18,392 bases of DNA from an uncultured Collinsella sp. (GCA_900759335.1 CAAEUX010000093.1:1-18392), one strand, 5' to 3'; numbered from the stretch's first letter, positions 8,306 to 15,373 are shown. Notes: a model not told the origin generated them from the letters alone. Translations and numbers: made by a program.

Positions 8306-9073
8306 CTACTCGCCTGCCTTGACGACCATAGAGGCGAAGTCGGCAGCCTTGAGCGAAGCGCCGCCCACGAGGGCGCCGTCGACGTCGGGCTTGGCGACGA
8401 GCTCGGCGATGTTGCCGGGCTTGGCAGAGCCACCATAGAGAACACGGATGCCGTTAGCGAGCTCCTCGCCGAACATCTCCTTGAGGGTCTCACGGATAGC
8501 GCCGCAGACCTCCTGAGCGTCCTCGGCGGTAGCGGTCTTGCCGGTGCCGATAGCCCAGATGGGCTCGTAGGCGACGACGACCTGCTTGGGGCAAGTGATC
8601 TCGAGACCCTCGAGACCTGCCTTGACCTGGTTGCAGACGAAGTCGACATAGGTGCCGGCCTCGCGAACCTCCTCGGGCTCACCGCAGCAGAAGACGGGAA
8701 CGATGCCAGCGGCAACGAGGGCCTTGGCCTTCTTGTTCATATCCTCGTCGGTCTCGTGGAAATATCCACGACGCTCGGAGTGACCGATGATGCAGTAAGT
8801 GCAGCCAGCGGACTTGAGCATGTCGCAGGAGGACTCGCCGGTGTAGGCACCCTTTGCCTCCCAGTACACGTTCTGTGCACCGAGAGCGATGGGGGCAGCC
8901 TGCATGCGGGCGTGAACGGTGGTGATGTCGATGGTCGGCGGGCAGACGAGGACCTCAACGCCCTCGGGAACTTCGGGCAGAGCCTCGGCGAGCTCGTCAG
9001 CGAGCTTAGCGGCAGCGGCAACGTCGTTGTTCATTTTCCAGTTGCCGGCGATGAGTTTAGTGCGATTAGGCAT
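8306..9073 (-). CDS. tpiA: Triosephosphate isomerase
   Basis: This enzyme interconverts dihydroxyacetone phosphate and glyceraldehyde 3-phosphate. The start at 9073 (MPNRTKLIAGNWKMNN) gives 255 residues, matching the family; a longer in-frame reading adds 21 residues with no family resemblance. The active-site residues are visible: Lys13 in GNWKMN, His98 in IIGHSERR and the catalytic Glu170 in AYEPIWAIGTGK. The phosphate-binding YGGS and GALVGGASL segments follow. The start codon overlaps the end of pgk by eight bases, and the GGAGTGGAGG ribosome site lies inside pgk, so the two are translationally coupled. Confidence 0.97.
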   Translation of the reverse strand: MPNRTKLIAGNWKMNNDVAAAAKLADELAEALPEVPEGVEVLVCPPTIDITTVHARMQAAPIALGAQNVYWEAKGAYTGESSCDMLKSAGCTYCIIGHSERRGYFHETDEDMNKKAKALVAAGIVPVFCCGEPEEVREAGTYVDFVCNQVKAGLEGLEITCPKQVVVAYEPIWAIGTGKTATAEDAQEVCGAIRETLKEMFGEELANGIRVLYGGSAKPGNIAELVAKPDVDGALVGGASLKAADFASMVVKAGE

Positions 9074-10268
9074 CGAGAAGCGCCTCCACTCCGGGGAGAG
9101 CCTTGCCCTCGACGAGCTCCATGGAAGCGCCGCCACCGGTGGAGATCCAGCTCATCTTGTCGGCAAGATCGAACTTGTTGACGGCTGCGACGGAGTCGCC
9201 ACCGCCGATGATGGAGGTGCCGCCGTTGGCCTTGAGCTCGGCAACAGCCTCGGCAACGGCCTTGGTGCCGTGCGCGAAGTTATCGAACTCGAAAACGCCC
9301 ATGGGGCCGTTCCAGAAGACGGTCTTGGCGCCCTTGATGGCCTCGGCGTAAAGGGCCTCGGTCTTGGGGCCGATGTCCATGCCCATGCGATCCTCGGGGA
9401 TGGCGTCGGAAGCGACGACCTCGCCCGTAGCGTCCTCGCCGAAGTGGTCGGCAACGAGGTTATCGATCGGGAGCAGGATCTTGACGCCCTTGTCCTCAGC
9501 CTTCTTGAGCATCTCTGCAGCGCGCTCGACCCAGTCCTCCTCTTTGAGGGAGGTACCGACGGTCTTGTAGCCCTTGGCCAGGAAGAAGGTGTAGGCCATG
9601 CCGCCACCGATGATCAGGGTGTCGGCGGAATCGATCAGATGATCGAGGACACCGATTTTGGAGGAAACCTTGGAACCGCCGACGATGGCGACGAAAGGAC
9701 GCTCAGGATCAGCGAAGATGCTGGTCAGCGTGTCGACCTCCTTCTCAAGTAGGAAGCCTGCGACAGCGGGGAGATAGGCGGCCGGGCCCACGACGGAACC
9801 CTGTGCGCGGTGAGCGGTGCCGAAGGCGTCGAGAACGAAGATGTCGCCGTAGGAAGCGAGCTTCTTGGCGATCTCGGGATCGTTCTTCTTCTCGCGCTTA
9901 TCGAAACGGACGTTCTCGAGAACGAGGACCTTGCCCGGCTCGACAGCCTCGACGGCCTTGGCGGCCTCCTCGCCGTAGGTGTCCTGGACGAAGCTGACGT
10001 CGAGACCGGAAAGCTCGGCGAGCTTGGCGGCAACCGGCTTGAGCGAAAGCTCGGGCTCGAAACCAGTGCCGGCAGGACGGCCAAGGTGGCTCATGAGGAT
10101 GACGCGAGCGTTGTGCTCGACGAGATACTTGATGGTGGGAAGGGCAGCCTTGATGCGGGTGGTATCGCCCACGACGCCGTCCTTGATAGGCACATTGAAG
10201 TCAACGCGAACGAGAACGCGCTTGCCGTCGACATCGATGTCGCGGACGGTCTTCTTGGTAAAGGCCAT
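9066..10268 (-). CDS. pgk: Phosphoglycerate kinase
   Basis: This kinase transfers phosphate from 1,3-bisphosphoglycerate to ADP in the first ATP-yielding step of glycolysis. The start at 10268 (MAFTKKTVRDIDV) gives 400 residues, normal for bacterial PGK; an upstream in-frame extension of 26 residues runs through repeats and is rejected. The signature RVLVRVDFNVPIK is at about 17-29 and SHLGRP at about 60-65. The C-terminal nucleotide site includes GGGDSVAAV and STGGGASMELVEG. A GAAAGG ribosome site precedes the start. It follows gap after a strong terminator, so it needs either read-through or its own promoter in the short gap. The end overlaps tpiA by eight bases. Confidence 0.97.
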   Translation of the reverse strand: MAFTKKTVRDIDVDGKRVLVRVDFNVPIKDGVVGDTTRIKAALPTIKYLVEHNARVILMSHLGRPAGTGFEPELSLKPVAAKLAELSGLDVSFVQDTYGEEAAKAVEAVEPGKVLVLENVRFDKREKKNDPEIAKKLASYGDIFVLDAFGTAHRAQGSVVGPAAYLPAVAGFLLEKEVDTLTSIFADPERPFVAIVGGSKVSSKIGVLDHLIDSADTLIIGGGMAYTFFLAKGYKTVGTSLKEEDWVERAAEMLKKAEDKGVKILLPIDNLVADHFGEDATGEVVASDAIPEDRMGMDIGPKTEALYAEAIKGAKTVFWNGPMGVFEFDNFAHGTKAVAEAVAELKANGGTSIIGGGDSVAAVNKFDLADKMSWISTGGGASMELVEGKALPGVEALLDA

Positions 10269-10321
10269 GTTTGCTTCTACCTTTCGTACATGTGTGCACG
10301 TATGTGCGCACGGTTTCCAAT

Positions 10322-10369
10322 AAAAAAGGACGCGACCCCAGAGCATAAGCCCTTAAAGGCCGCGCCCTT
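10322..10369 (-). terminator. Terminator between gap and pgk
   Basis: A 12-bp stem pairs 10326-10337 with 10358-10369, with two G-U pairs, around a 20-base loop. On the minus strand it runs into a TTTTTT tract. It starts about 38 bases past the gap stop. It should release a short gap mRNA and limit transcription into pgk. Between it and the pgk start (10270-10321) no convincing promoter was seen, only a 10-base near-repeat (ATGTGTGCAC at 10290-10299 and ATGTGCGCAC at 10302-10311). Confidence 0.88.
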
Positions 10370-10406
10370 CTTTAGACGCTCAACGAGCTATTCGCTAAAA
10401 GCTAAA

Positions 10407-11432
10407 TTAAGCAACGAACTTCTCGAAGTACTTGATGGTGCGGACCATCTGAGAGGTGTAGGAGTTCTCGTTGTCGTACCAAGAGGTGACCTGAACGAGG
10501 GTCTGGCCGTTGCCGAGATCAGAGCACATGGTCTGAGTGGCGTCGAAGATGGAGCCGTGGGTCTCGCCGACGATGTCGCGGGAGACGATCTGGTCCTCGT
10601 TGTAAGCGAAGGTATCGGGGATGGTCTCGGCGTAGGCCTTCATGGCAGCGTTGACCTCGTCGACGGTGACCTTCTTGTCAACGACGGCGTAGAGGTTGGT
10701 CAGCGAGCCGGTCGGCGTCGGGACGCGCTGGGCGGCACCGATGAGCTTGCCGTTGAGCTCGGGGAGAACCAGGCCGATGGCCTTGGCAGCGCCCGTGGTG
10801 TTCGGGACGATGTTCTCGGAGCAGGCGCGGGAGCGACGGAAGTTGCCCTTGCGCTGCGGGCCGTCGAGCGGCATCTGGTCGCCGGTGAAGGCGTGGATGG
10901 TGGTCATGATGCCGGAGACGATGGGAGCGAAGTCGTTCAGGCCCTTGGCCATCGGGGCGAGGCAGTTGGTGGTGCAGGAAGCAGCGGAGATGATGTTGTC
11001 CTCAGCGGTCAGCGTCTCATGGTTGACGTTGTACACGATGGTGGGCAGATCGCTGCCGGCCGGAGCGGAGATGACGACCTTCTTGGCGCCAGCGTTGATG
11101 TGGGCCTGAGCCTTAGCCTTGCTGGTGTAGAAGCCGGTGCACTCGAGAACGACGTCGACGTCGAGGTCGCCCCAAGGCAGGTTGTTGGCGTCGGCCTCCT
11201 TGTAGATCTTGATCTCCTTGCCGTCAACGGTGATGGAATCCTCGCCAGCGACGACCTCGTGATCGCGAGCATAGTTGCCCTGCGTGGAGTCGTACTTCAG
11301 CAGGTAAGCGAGCATATCGGGAGAGGTGAGGTCGTTGATAGCGACGATCTCGGAGCCCTCATGACCGAACATCTGGCGGAAGGCCAGACGACCGATGCGA
11401 CCGAAGCCGTTAATAGCAACCTTTACTGCCAT
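10407..11432 (-). CDS. gap: Glyceraldehyde-3-phosphate dehydrogenase, type I
   Basis: This enzyme oxidises glyceraldehyde 3-phosphate to 1,3-bisphosphoglycerate. The start at 11432 (MAVKVAINGFGRIGR) has AAGGAG upstream and gives 341 residues; the longer in-frame reading of 34 more residues crosses the candidate promoter and is rejected. The N-terminal Rossmann motif NGFGRIGR is at 8-15. Asp34 in AINDL favours NAD over NADP, and the nucleophile Cys153 lies in SAASCTTNC. The conserved WYDNENSY segment is near the C-terminus. It has its own candidate promoter and a strong terminator, so it is probably a highly expressed single-gene transcript lying between whiA and pgk. Confidence 0.97.
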   Translation of the reverse strand: MAVKVAINGFGRIGRLAFRQMFGHEGSEIVAINDLTSPDMLAYLLKYDSTQGNYARDHEVVAGEDSITVDGKEIKIYKEADANNLPWGDLDVDVVLECTGFYTSKAKAQAHINAGAKKVVISAPAGSDLPTIVYNVNHETLTAEDNIISAASCTTNCLAPMAKGLNDFAPIVSGIMTTIHAFTGDQMPLDGPQRKGNFRRSRACSENIVPNTTGAAKAIGLVLPELNGKLIGAAQRVPTPTGSLTNLYAVVDKKVTVDEVNAAMKAYAETIPDTFAYNEDQIVSRDIVGETHGSIFDATQTMCSDLGNGQTLVQVTSWYDNENSYTSQMVRTIKYFEKFVA

Positions 11433-11449
11433 TGTGTCTCCTTTCGTAA

Positions 11450-11484
11450 GGCCCCCGCAAGCTACAGCGCCTGCCGTTGAGGCC
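11450..11484 (-). promoter_or_regulatory. Leader hairpin in the gap 5' untranslated region
   Basis: On the minus strand GGCCTC (11479-11484) can pair with GGGGCC (11450-11455), and inside it GCAGG can pair with CTTGC around an eight-base loop. It would sit at the 5' end of the gap mRNA, about 17 bases before the start codon and just upstream of the ribosome site. A role in mRNA stability is plausible but not shown. Confidence 0.4.
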
Positions 11485-11504
11485 CACAAACTAACCACTC
11501 GCCT

Positions 11505-11534
11505 AATATACCTTTTTTTTGGCTTGAATTTCAC
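11505..11534 (-). promoter_or_regulatory. Candidate sigma-70-type promoter of gap
   Basis: On the minus strand GTGAAA (11529-11534, four of six matches to TTGACA) and TATATT (11505-11510, five of six matches to TATAAT) are separated by 18 bases containing an A8 tract. A start near 11498 would give a leader of about 65 bases. It sits in the AT-rich gap between whiA and gap, as expected for a strongly expressed glycolytic gene. Confidence 0.6.
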
Positions 11535-11564
11535 GAGAATGCTCGAAATTGAAAATCAAATTTG

Positions 11565-11582
11565 CGTTAAAACGCTTTAACG
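11565..11582. promoter_or_regulatory. 18-bp palindrome with central CG upstream of gap
   Basis: CGTTAAA and TTTAACG form a perfect 7-bp inverted repeat around ACGC, with the symmetry axis at a CG step. Operators of LacI-family regulators usually have this shape, and it matches much of a catabolite-response element. It lies just upstream of the candidate gap -35 box. Two further GTTAAA half-sites occur at 11595-11600 and 11620-11625, the last overlapping the end of whiA (11626). A weak stem-loop at the end of whiA mRNA is an alternative reading. Confidence 0.4.
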
Positions 11583-11625
11583 TATAAAACAGCAGTTAAA
11601 CCACCATAAAAGCTATTGCGTTAAA

Positions 11626-12555
11626 CTACCCGCTTGCTTCAATGAGCTTTTCAAGGCGCAAAACACGGTGATACAAGGCCGACTTCGACAAAGGAGGGTC
11701 GGCCATTTCCCCCAAATCTCGCAGTGAGAGATCGGGGTAACGCTCGCGTAAGTCACAAAAAACTGCCAGAGCGTCCGGCAGCGTTTCGCGCAAACCGCGC
11801 CGATCAAGCTCATCGATGAGCGCAAGCTGATGTTGGGCGGCACCGGCACTTCTGGTCTGGTTGGCAAGCTCTGCGTTCACGCGACGATTCACGTCGTTCT
11901 TCACCAGCTTGACTGCGCGGGCCTCTTCAATCTCGGCAACGCTGCGCTTGGCGCCAATCAGCTGTAACAGACGTTTAATCTCCTCGGCACTCTTGATGTA
12001 CACGGCATACGAGCCGCGACGCGCATTGACGCGGGCGTGAACTCCAATCTGCTCCAGAAGGTCGCAAAGTCCCTTTGCATACTCCTCGCCCTGAACCGCG
12101 ATCTCCAAATGAAAATCGCCACGCGGGTCGGCAACAAAGCCTCCGGCAATCAGCGCACCGCGAATATAGGCGAGCCTGCAGCAAGGACGGGCCACGATGT
12201 GGCGCGGCACACCCGCGACGAGCCCTCCCCTACGGTCGAGAATGCCCAGCAGCACCAGAGCCTTATCCAAATCGGGCTGATCGGGCAAGGTGATGAGATA
12301 GTTTCGTACCTTGTGCAGGACCGACTTACGAACCGTGAATTCGGTCTTGAGCTTAAGGATACGATGCGTCAGCGCAATCATCGTGCGCGCCACAGCACCC
12401 GTCTCGGTCGCGACCGTCAAGCGGTACCGTCCCGAGCCCGCCAGCGAAAGCGTGCCGCTCACACGCGTGAGCGCAGCAAGCGTCGACAAATCGCAGTATT
12501 CGCATTCTGGTTCGCAGCGCGCAAGCTCGTCACGCACCTCAGCGGTAAACGACAT
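11626..12555 (-). CDS. whiA: DNA-binding protein WhiA
   Basis: WhiA is a conserved Gram-positive DNA-binding protein; in Streptomyces it acts with WhiB to activate sporulation genes, and in other bacteria it influences cell division and chromosome segregation. The 309-residue protein has the N-terminal fold related to LAGLIDADG endonucleases (about 1-190, including RGALIAGGFVADPRGDFHLEI and the WhiA segment QLIGAKRSVAEIEEARAVK). The C-terminal helix-turn-helix (about 255-305) has the sequence DLSLRDLGEMADPPLSKSALYHRVLRLEKL. It starts six bases after the rapZ stop, so the two form an operon. The organism group is non-sporulating, so a sporulation role does not apply. Confidence 0.96.
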   Translation of the reverse strand: MSFTAEVRDELARCEPECEYCDLSTLAALTRVSGTLSLAGSGRYRLTVATETGAVARTMIALTHRILKLKTEFTVRKSVLHKVRNYLITLPDQPDLDKALVLLGILDRRGGLVAGVPRHIVARPCCRLAYIRGALIAGGFVADPRGDFHLEIAVQGEEYAKGLCDLLEQIGVHARVNARRGSYAVYIKSAEEIKRLLQLIGAKRSVAEIEEARAVKLVKNDVNRRVNAELANQTRSAGAAQHQLALIDELDRRGLRETLPDALAVFCDLRERYPDLSLRDLGEMADPPLSKSALYHRVLRLEKLIEASG

Positions 12556-12561
12556 GTAAAC

Positions 12562-13482
12562 CTATGCCTTCGTGTTGGCACGCGACAGGTCACGGTGGGA
12601 GATGCTCACATGATACTGAGCACCCTCCAGGTAGCGGGCCGTGGCCTCGGCAATGGCGACGCTACGGTGCTGTCCGCCTGTGCAGCCGATAGCAATGGAA
12701 AGCTGCGGCTTGCCCTCTGCGATATAACCCGGCATGACCGTATCGAGCAGCTGGGTCCAGGCCTTCCAGAACTCCTGGGTCTTGGGGTGGTCCAAGACAA
12801 AATCGGAGACCTTCTTATCGAGACCGGTCATGGTGCGCATCTCGGGATCGTAGAAAGGATTGGGCAAGAAGCGAACATCGATCATGATATCCGCCTCGAC
12901 GGGCATGCCATGCTTAAAGCCAAACGAGAACACGTGGACATCCATAAGCTGCTGGTCGGACAGCTCGGAAAAAGCCATGCGCAGCTTGTTGCGCAAGGCA
13001 GAAGTGCGCAAGCGGCTCGTGTCGATAATCATATCGGCTCGATCGCGAACGCCCTGCAGCTGCAGACGTTCACGCTGAATAGCGTCGGCCGTGGTCTCCC
13101 CCGGCTTTGCAATGGGATGGCGACGACGGTTTTCGCTATACCGGCGAATCAGCACCTCGTCAGACGCCTCGAGAAACACAATGTCGCAGCTCATCTCGCG
13201 CTCTTCCAGTGCGGCAACAGCATCGAGCAGTTCATCGAACAAGCCCTGGCTACGCAGGTCGCAGGTAACGGCAAGGTGCCTGCCCACGCCCGTATTGATG
13301 CCAACGAGCTCAGCAAGCTGGGCAATCAGGCGTGGGGGCAGGTTGTCGATACAAAAATAGCCCATGTCCTCAAACACATGCATGGCTTGCGTTCGGCCCG
13401 AGCCGGACATTCCGGTGATGATGACGATATCGGGGATACGCTCCGAGCGCTCCGCCGCATCCATGGCATCTCCCTTTTGCAT
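12562..13482 (-). CDS. rapZ: RNase adapter / nucleotide-binding protein RapZ (YvcJ)
   Basis: This is a P-loop protein of the RapZ/YvcJ family. The E. coli member binds glucosamine-6-phosphate and guides RNase E to the sRNA GlmZ; the role in Gram-positives is less clear. The 306-residue protein has a Walker A GMSGSGRT at 24-31, with Arg in place of the usual Lys as also seen in actinobacterial members, followed by EDMGYFCIDNLPP. The C-terminal domain has HVFSFGFKHGMP, DVRFLPNPF and GCTGGQHRSVAIAE, the best-conserved signature. Start 13482 has AGGAGG five bases upstream; a second ATG at 13464 with GGGAG is possible and would shorten it by six residues. It directly precedes whiA, without yvcK between them. 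Confidence 0.95.
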   Translation of the reverse strand: MQKGDAMDAAERSERIPDIVIITGMSGSGRTQAMHVFEDMGYFCIDNLPPRLIAQLAELVGINTGVGRHLAVTCDLRSQGLFDELLDAVAALEEREMSCDIVFLEASDEVLIRRYSENRRRHPIAKPGETTADAIQRERLQLQGVRDRADMIIDTSRLRTSALRNKLRMAFSELSDQQLMDVHVFSFGFKHGMPVEADIMIDVRFLPNPFYDPEMRTMTGLDKKVSDFVLDHPKTQEFWKAWTQLLDTVMPGYIAEGKPQLSIAIGCTGGQHRSVAIAEATARYLEGAQYHVSISHRDLSRANTKA

Positions 13483-13493
13483 GTGTGCCTCCT

Positions 13494-13529
13494 AAAATAA
13501 GCGCGGGACCCGGCCAGCGGATCCCGCGC
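13494..13529 (-). terminator. Terminator or attenuator abutting the rapZ ribosome site
   Basis: An 11-bp stem pairs 13501-13511 with 13519-13529 (core GCGCGGGA with TCCCGCGC, plus one G-U) around a seven-base loop. It is followed on the minus strand by TTATTTTA. It ends nanE transcription, but the T-tract runs directly into the AGGAGG of rapZ at 13488-13493. No room is left for a promoter between the two, so rapZ is either read through or starts upstream of this hairpin. Confidence 0.85.
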
Positions 13530-13547
13530 GATCAATTGCCTTTATTG

Positions 13548-13553
13548 AGTATA
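13548..13553 (-). promoter_or_regulatory. Possible -10 box for rapZ-whiA
   Basis: On the minus strand TATACT (five of six matches to TATAAT) lies just past the nanE stop and about 19 bases before the terminator stem. A transcript from here would begin roughly 12 bases ahead of the hairpin. No good -35 box stands at the right distance; TTGTAT is only 13 bases away. The call is weak. Confidence 0.3.
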
Positions 13554-13580
13554 CCGCCCCAAGCGGATACAAGGCCCGTC

Positions 13581-14267
13581 TTACGCCTCAAGCGCAGCCT
13601 TGAACCAACTTGTAATACTCGTGGGGTGCGTGATAGCGGTGCCGACGACAACGGCCCACGCGCCGGCGTCGATTGCAGCGCGAGCCTCCTCGGGCGTATG
13701 CACGCGACCCTCGCAAATGATGGGAAGGCCGGGAAATTCCTCGGTCGCCTGACGCAGGAGCGGCAGGTCGGGGCCATCGGCCATGGTGCAGTCGATGGCG
13801 GCGACACCGTGAGAGAGTGTGGTGGATACCAGGTCGAAGCCCATATCAACCGCACGGCGAATGTCCTCGATGGTGGCACAATCCGCCATCAGGAGCACAC
13901 CCTCCTCGTGCAGCGGGCGGAAGGTATCCTCGACCGACTTGCCATCGGGACGCGGACGATCGGTGGCGTCGATCGCCACGATATCGGCACCCGCAGCAAC
14001 GCAGGCACGAGCGTGACGCAGCGTCGGCGTGATGTAAACGCCCTCGTGCCCGTCCTTCCACAGGCCGATGACGGGAACCTCACAGCGACCCTTAATGGCG
14101 GCAATGTCGGCAAGGCCCTGGCAGCGAATGGCGGCGGCGCCGCCAAGCTCGCAAGCGCGAGACATTTGAGCCATGGTCTCGGGCGTACGAAGCGGCTCGC
14201 CCATATACGCCTGAACGCTCACGACGAGCTTGCCCTTCAGGGATTGAATCAAAGGATCAACGGTCAT
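13581..14267 (-). CDS. nanE: N-acetylmannosamine-6-phosphate 2-epimerase
   Basis: This enzyme converts ManNAc-6-P to GlcNAc-6-P, the last dedicated step of sialic acid breakdown before the common amino-sugar route. The start at 14267 (MTVDPLIQSLKGKLVVSVQA) gives 228 residues, normal for NanE; an in-frame extension of 13 residues reaches into the upstream structured region and is rejected. The TIM-barrel protein has the conserved Lys71 in IGLWKDGH, AIDATDRPRPDG, and the Glu of ICEGRVHTPEEA near residue 185, with the phosphate-binding GWAVVVGTAITHP-like end. The ribosome site is a weak AAAGG about 12 bases upstream, close to a large hairpin. It is the last gene of the nan cluster and is followed by a terminator. 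Confidence 0.94.
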   Translation of the reverse strand: MTVDPLIQSLKGKLVVSVQAYMGEPLRTPETMAQMSRACELGGAAAIRCQGLADIAAIKGRCEVPVIGLWKDGHEGVYITPTLRHARACVAAGADIVAIDATDRPRPDGKSVEDTFRPLHEEGVLLMADCATIEDIRRAVDMGFDLVSTTLSHGVAAIDCTMADGPDLPLLRQATEEFPGLPIICEGRVHTPEEARAAIDAGAWAVVVGTAITHPTSITSWFKAALEA

Positions 14268-14292
14268 GTTCGACTCAACCTTTCTCAAAACA

Positions 14293-14390
14293 GCCTTCTG
14301 AGACACCGCACCTTGACGTTCAAACCGTCGCTCGCGTACCGAAGTACGCTTCGCTCCTCTTTCACGTCAATCTGCGGCACCTCAGAAGGC
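14293..14390 (-). ncRNA. Structured RNA-like hairpin element, copy 1 (nanK-nanE gap)
   Basis: A 98-base imperfect hairpin fills most of the nanK-nanE gap and ends 25 bases before the nanE start. The outer stem pairs 14293-14302 with 14381-14390. It then continues through three pairs that are G-U only on the minus strand and five more Watson-Crick pairs (14306-14310 with 14373-14377). A 2x2 internal loop, a 7-bp stem (14313-14319 with 14364-14370) and a tandem G-A loop follow. An inner hairpin GCGTAC/GTACGC is capped by TTCG on the minus strand, the very stable C(UUCG)G tetraloop. These features favour folding in the minus-strand RNA, the sense of the nan transcript. The element is followed by TGTTTTG, so it could also terminate or attenuate. 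Its function is unknown. Confidence 0.6.
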
Positions 14391-14407
14391 GCACTTGGTA
14401 GTTATGT

Positions 14408-15373
14408 TTACTTCAACGATGCAAGAAGGTGTTCGGCGGCACCGATGAGCGGCGCGTCGCCCTCCAGAGAGCCGATGAGAATCGGCGTGTCCTGAAGCGG
14501 GTCGAGCGCCTGGCTGGCATAGCCCTCGTGCACCGAGTCCTTCCACGTCTGTGAACGCCAATCGGGACCCTGATGAATTACGCCGCCCGAAAGCACGATG
14601 ACCTCTGGATCCAAAATGTTGGCGAGCGAGCCCAGGCTGGCGCCCAGCGCAAAGCCGGCGTCATGAATGACCTCGGTCGCCTTTGCGTCGCCTGCGCGGC
14701 ACAGGTCGTTCACGTCACGGCCGACCGAAGGACGGCTGGGGTCGACGCGGCCAAAACGCTCATCGTACATGCGCCCGATTGATGTTCCGGAAGCAACCGA
14801 CTCAAGATGGCCAGAACGCCCGCAGGCGCAGGGAATGCCGGCGGCAGCCGAGCACTCGATGTGGCCCATATGGCCGGCAGCACCATGGAAGCCCTGCATC
14901 ACGCGGCCGTTCTCGACATATGCGCCGCCGATGCCCGTACCGATGCCCAGACACAAGACGGAGAACTTGCCCTTGCCGACGCCCCAGTGGGCCTCGCCCA
15001 GAGCATGAGCCTGCACGTCGCCCACCACGGCAACGGGGAGACCAAGGTCCTCGCGCAGGCGCGGCCCCAACTGAACGCCGGACCAGCCGGGCATGATCTC
15101 GTTGGCATACGCGATGGCGCCCGTCTTGGGATCGACGACGCCTGCGGCACCGATACCGACACCGAGGACCTCGACATCGGGATTCGCCTCAAGAGCGGCC
15201 TTGATGGACGCCTCGATACGCTGGAAGACGGCCTCGCCGCCCTCCTGGGCCTCAGTAGGAACCTCGGCCTCAAATACGGGATGGGGCACGCTGCCGTCAG
15301 CCGGGTACTCCATAATGGCGGTCGCGATCTTAGTTCCGCCGATGTCGACAGAGCAGACGTACTTGTTCTCCAT
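14408..15373 (-). CDS. nanK: ROK-family sugar kinase, probable N-acetylmannosamine kinase
   Basis: By context this enzyme phosphorylates ManNAc released by NanA to ManNAc-6-P, the substrate of NanE. The start at 15373 (MENKYVCSVDIGGTK) has AAGGAG seven bases upstream and gives 321 residues; nine extra in-frame residues are possible but lack a site. The ATP phosphate motif DIGGTK is at 10-15. The catalytic Asp is in GDVQAHALGE, where the usual Asn-Asp is Gly-Asp. The zinc region reads GHMGHIEC then CACGRSGHLE, so the third Cys of the ROK CxCGxxGCxE motif is His, a change seen in other ROK proteins. ROK kinases also include glucokinases and NagC-like members; ManNAc specificity is inferred from nanA and nanE on either side. 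Confidence 0.85.
   Translation of the reverse strand: MENKYVCSVDIGGTKIATAIMEYPADGSVPHPVFEAEVPTEAQEGGEAVFQRIEASIKAALEANPDVEVLGVGIGAAGVVDPKTGAIAYANEIMPGWSGVQLGPRLREDLGLPVAVVGDVQAHALGEAHWGVGKGKFSVLCLGIGTGIGGAYVENGRVMQGFHGAAGHMGHIECSAAAGIPCACGRSGHLESVASGTSIGRMYDERFGRVDPSRPSVGRDVNDLCRAGDAKATEVIHDAGFALGASLGSLANILDPEVIVLSGGVIHQGPDWRSQTWKDSVHEGYASQALDPLQDTPILIGSLEGDAPLIGAAEHLLASLK

Noticed and set aside
4393..8438. Long plus-strand open frames of over 500 codons opposite oppA and gpmI
   Set aside because: They lie exactly antisense to well-conserved genes, their composition is the reverse-frame pattern of high-GC codons, and they have no family motifs or ribosome sites.
10290..10311. CRISPR or tandem repeat
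   Set aside because: There are only two 10-base near-copies with a two-base gap, and no array or spacers exist anywhere in the window.
10269..10346. N-terminal extension of pgk
   Set aside because: The extra residues pass through the gap terminator edge and a repeat, have no PGK similarity, and the start at 10268 gives the normal length.
11433..11534. 34-residue N-terminal extension of gap
   Set aside because: It runs over the candidate promoter and leader, and the start at 11432 has a clear AAGGAG site and begins at the conserved NGFGRIGR domain.
11565..11582. Rho-independent terminator for whiA
   Set aside because: The 7-bp AT-rich stem has no T-tract after it on the minus strand and fits an operator better.
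12562..13482. Inactive P-loop in RapZ because Lys is replaced by Arg
   Set aside because: Actinobacterial RapZ proteins commonly have Arg at this place, so it is a lineage trait and not a defect.
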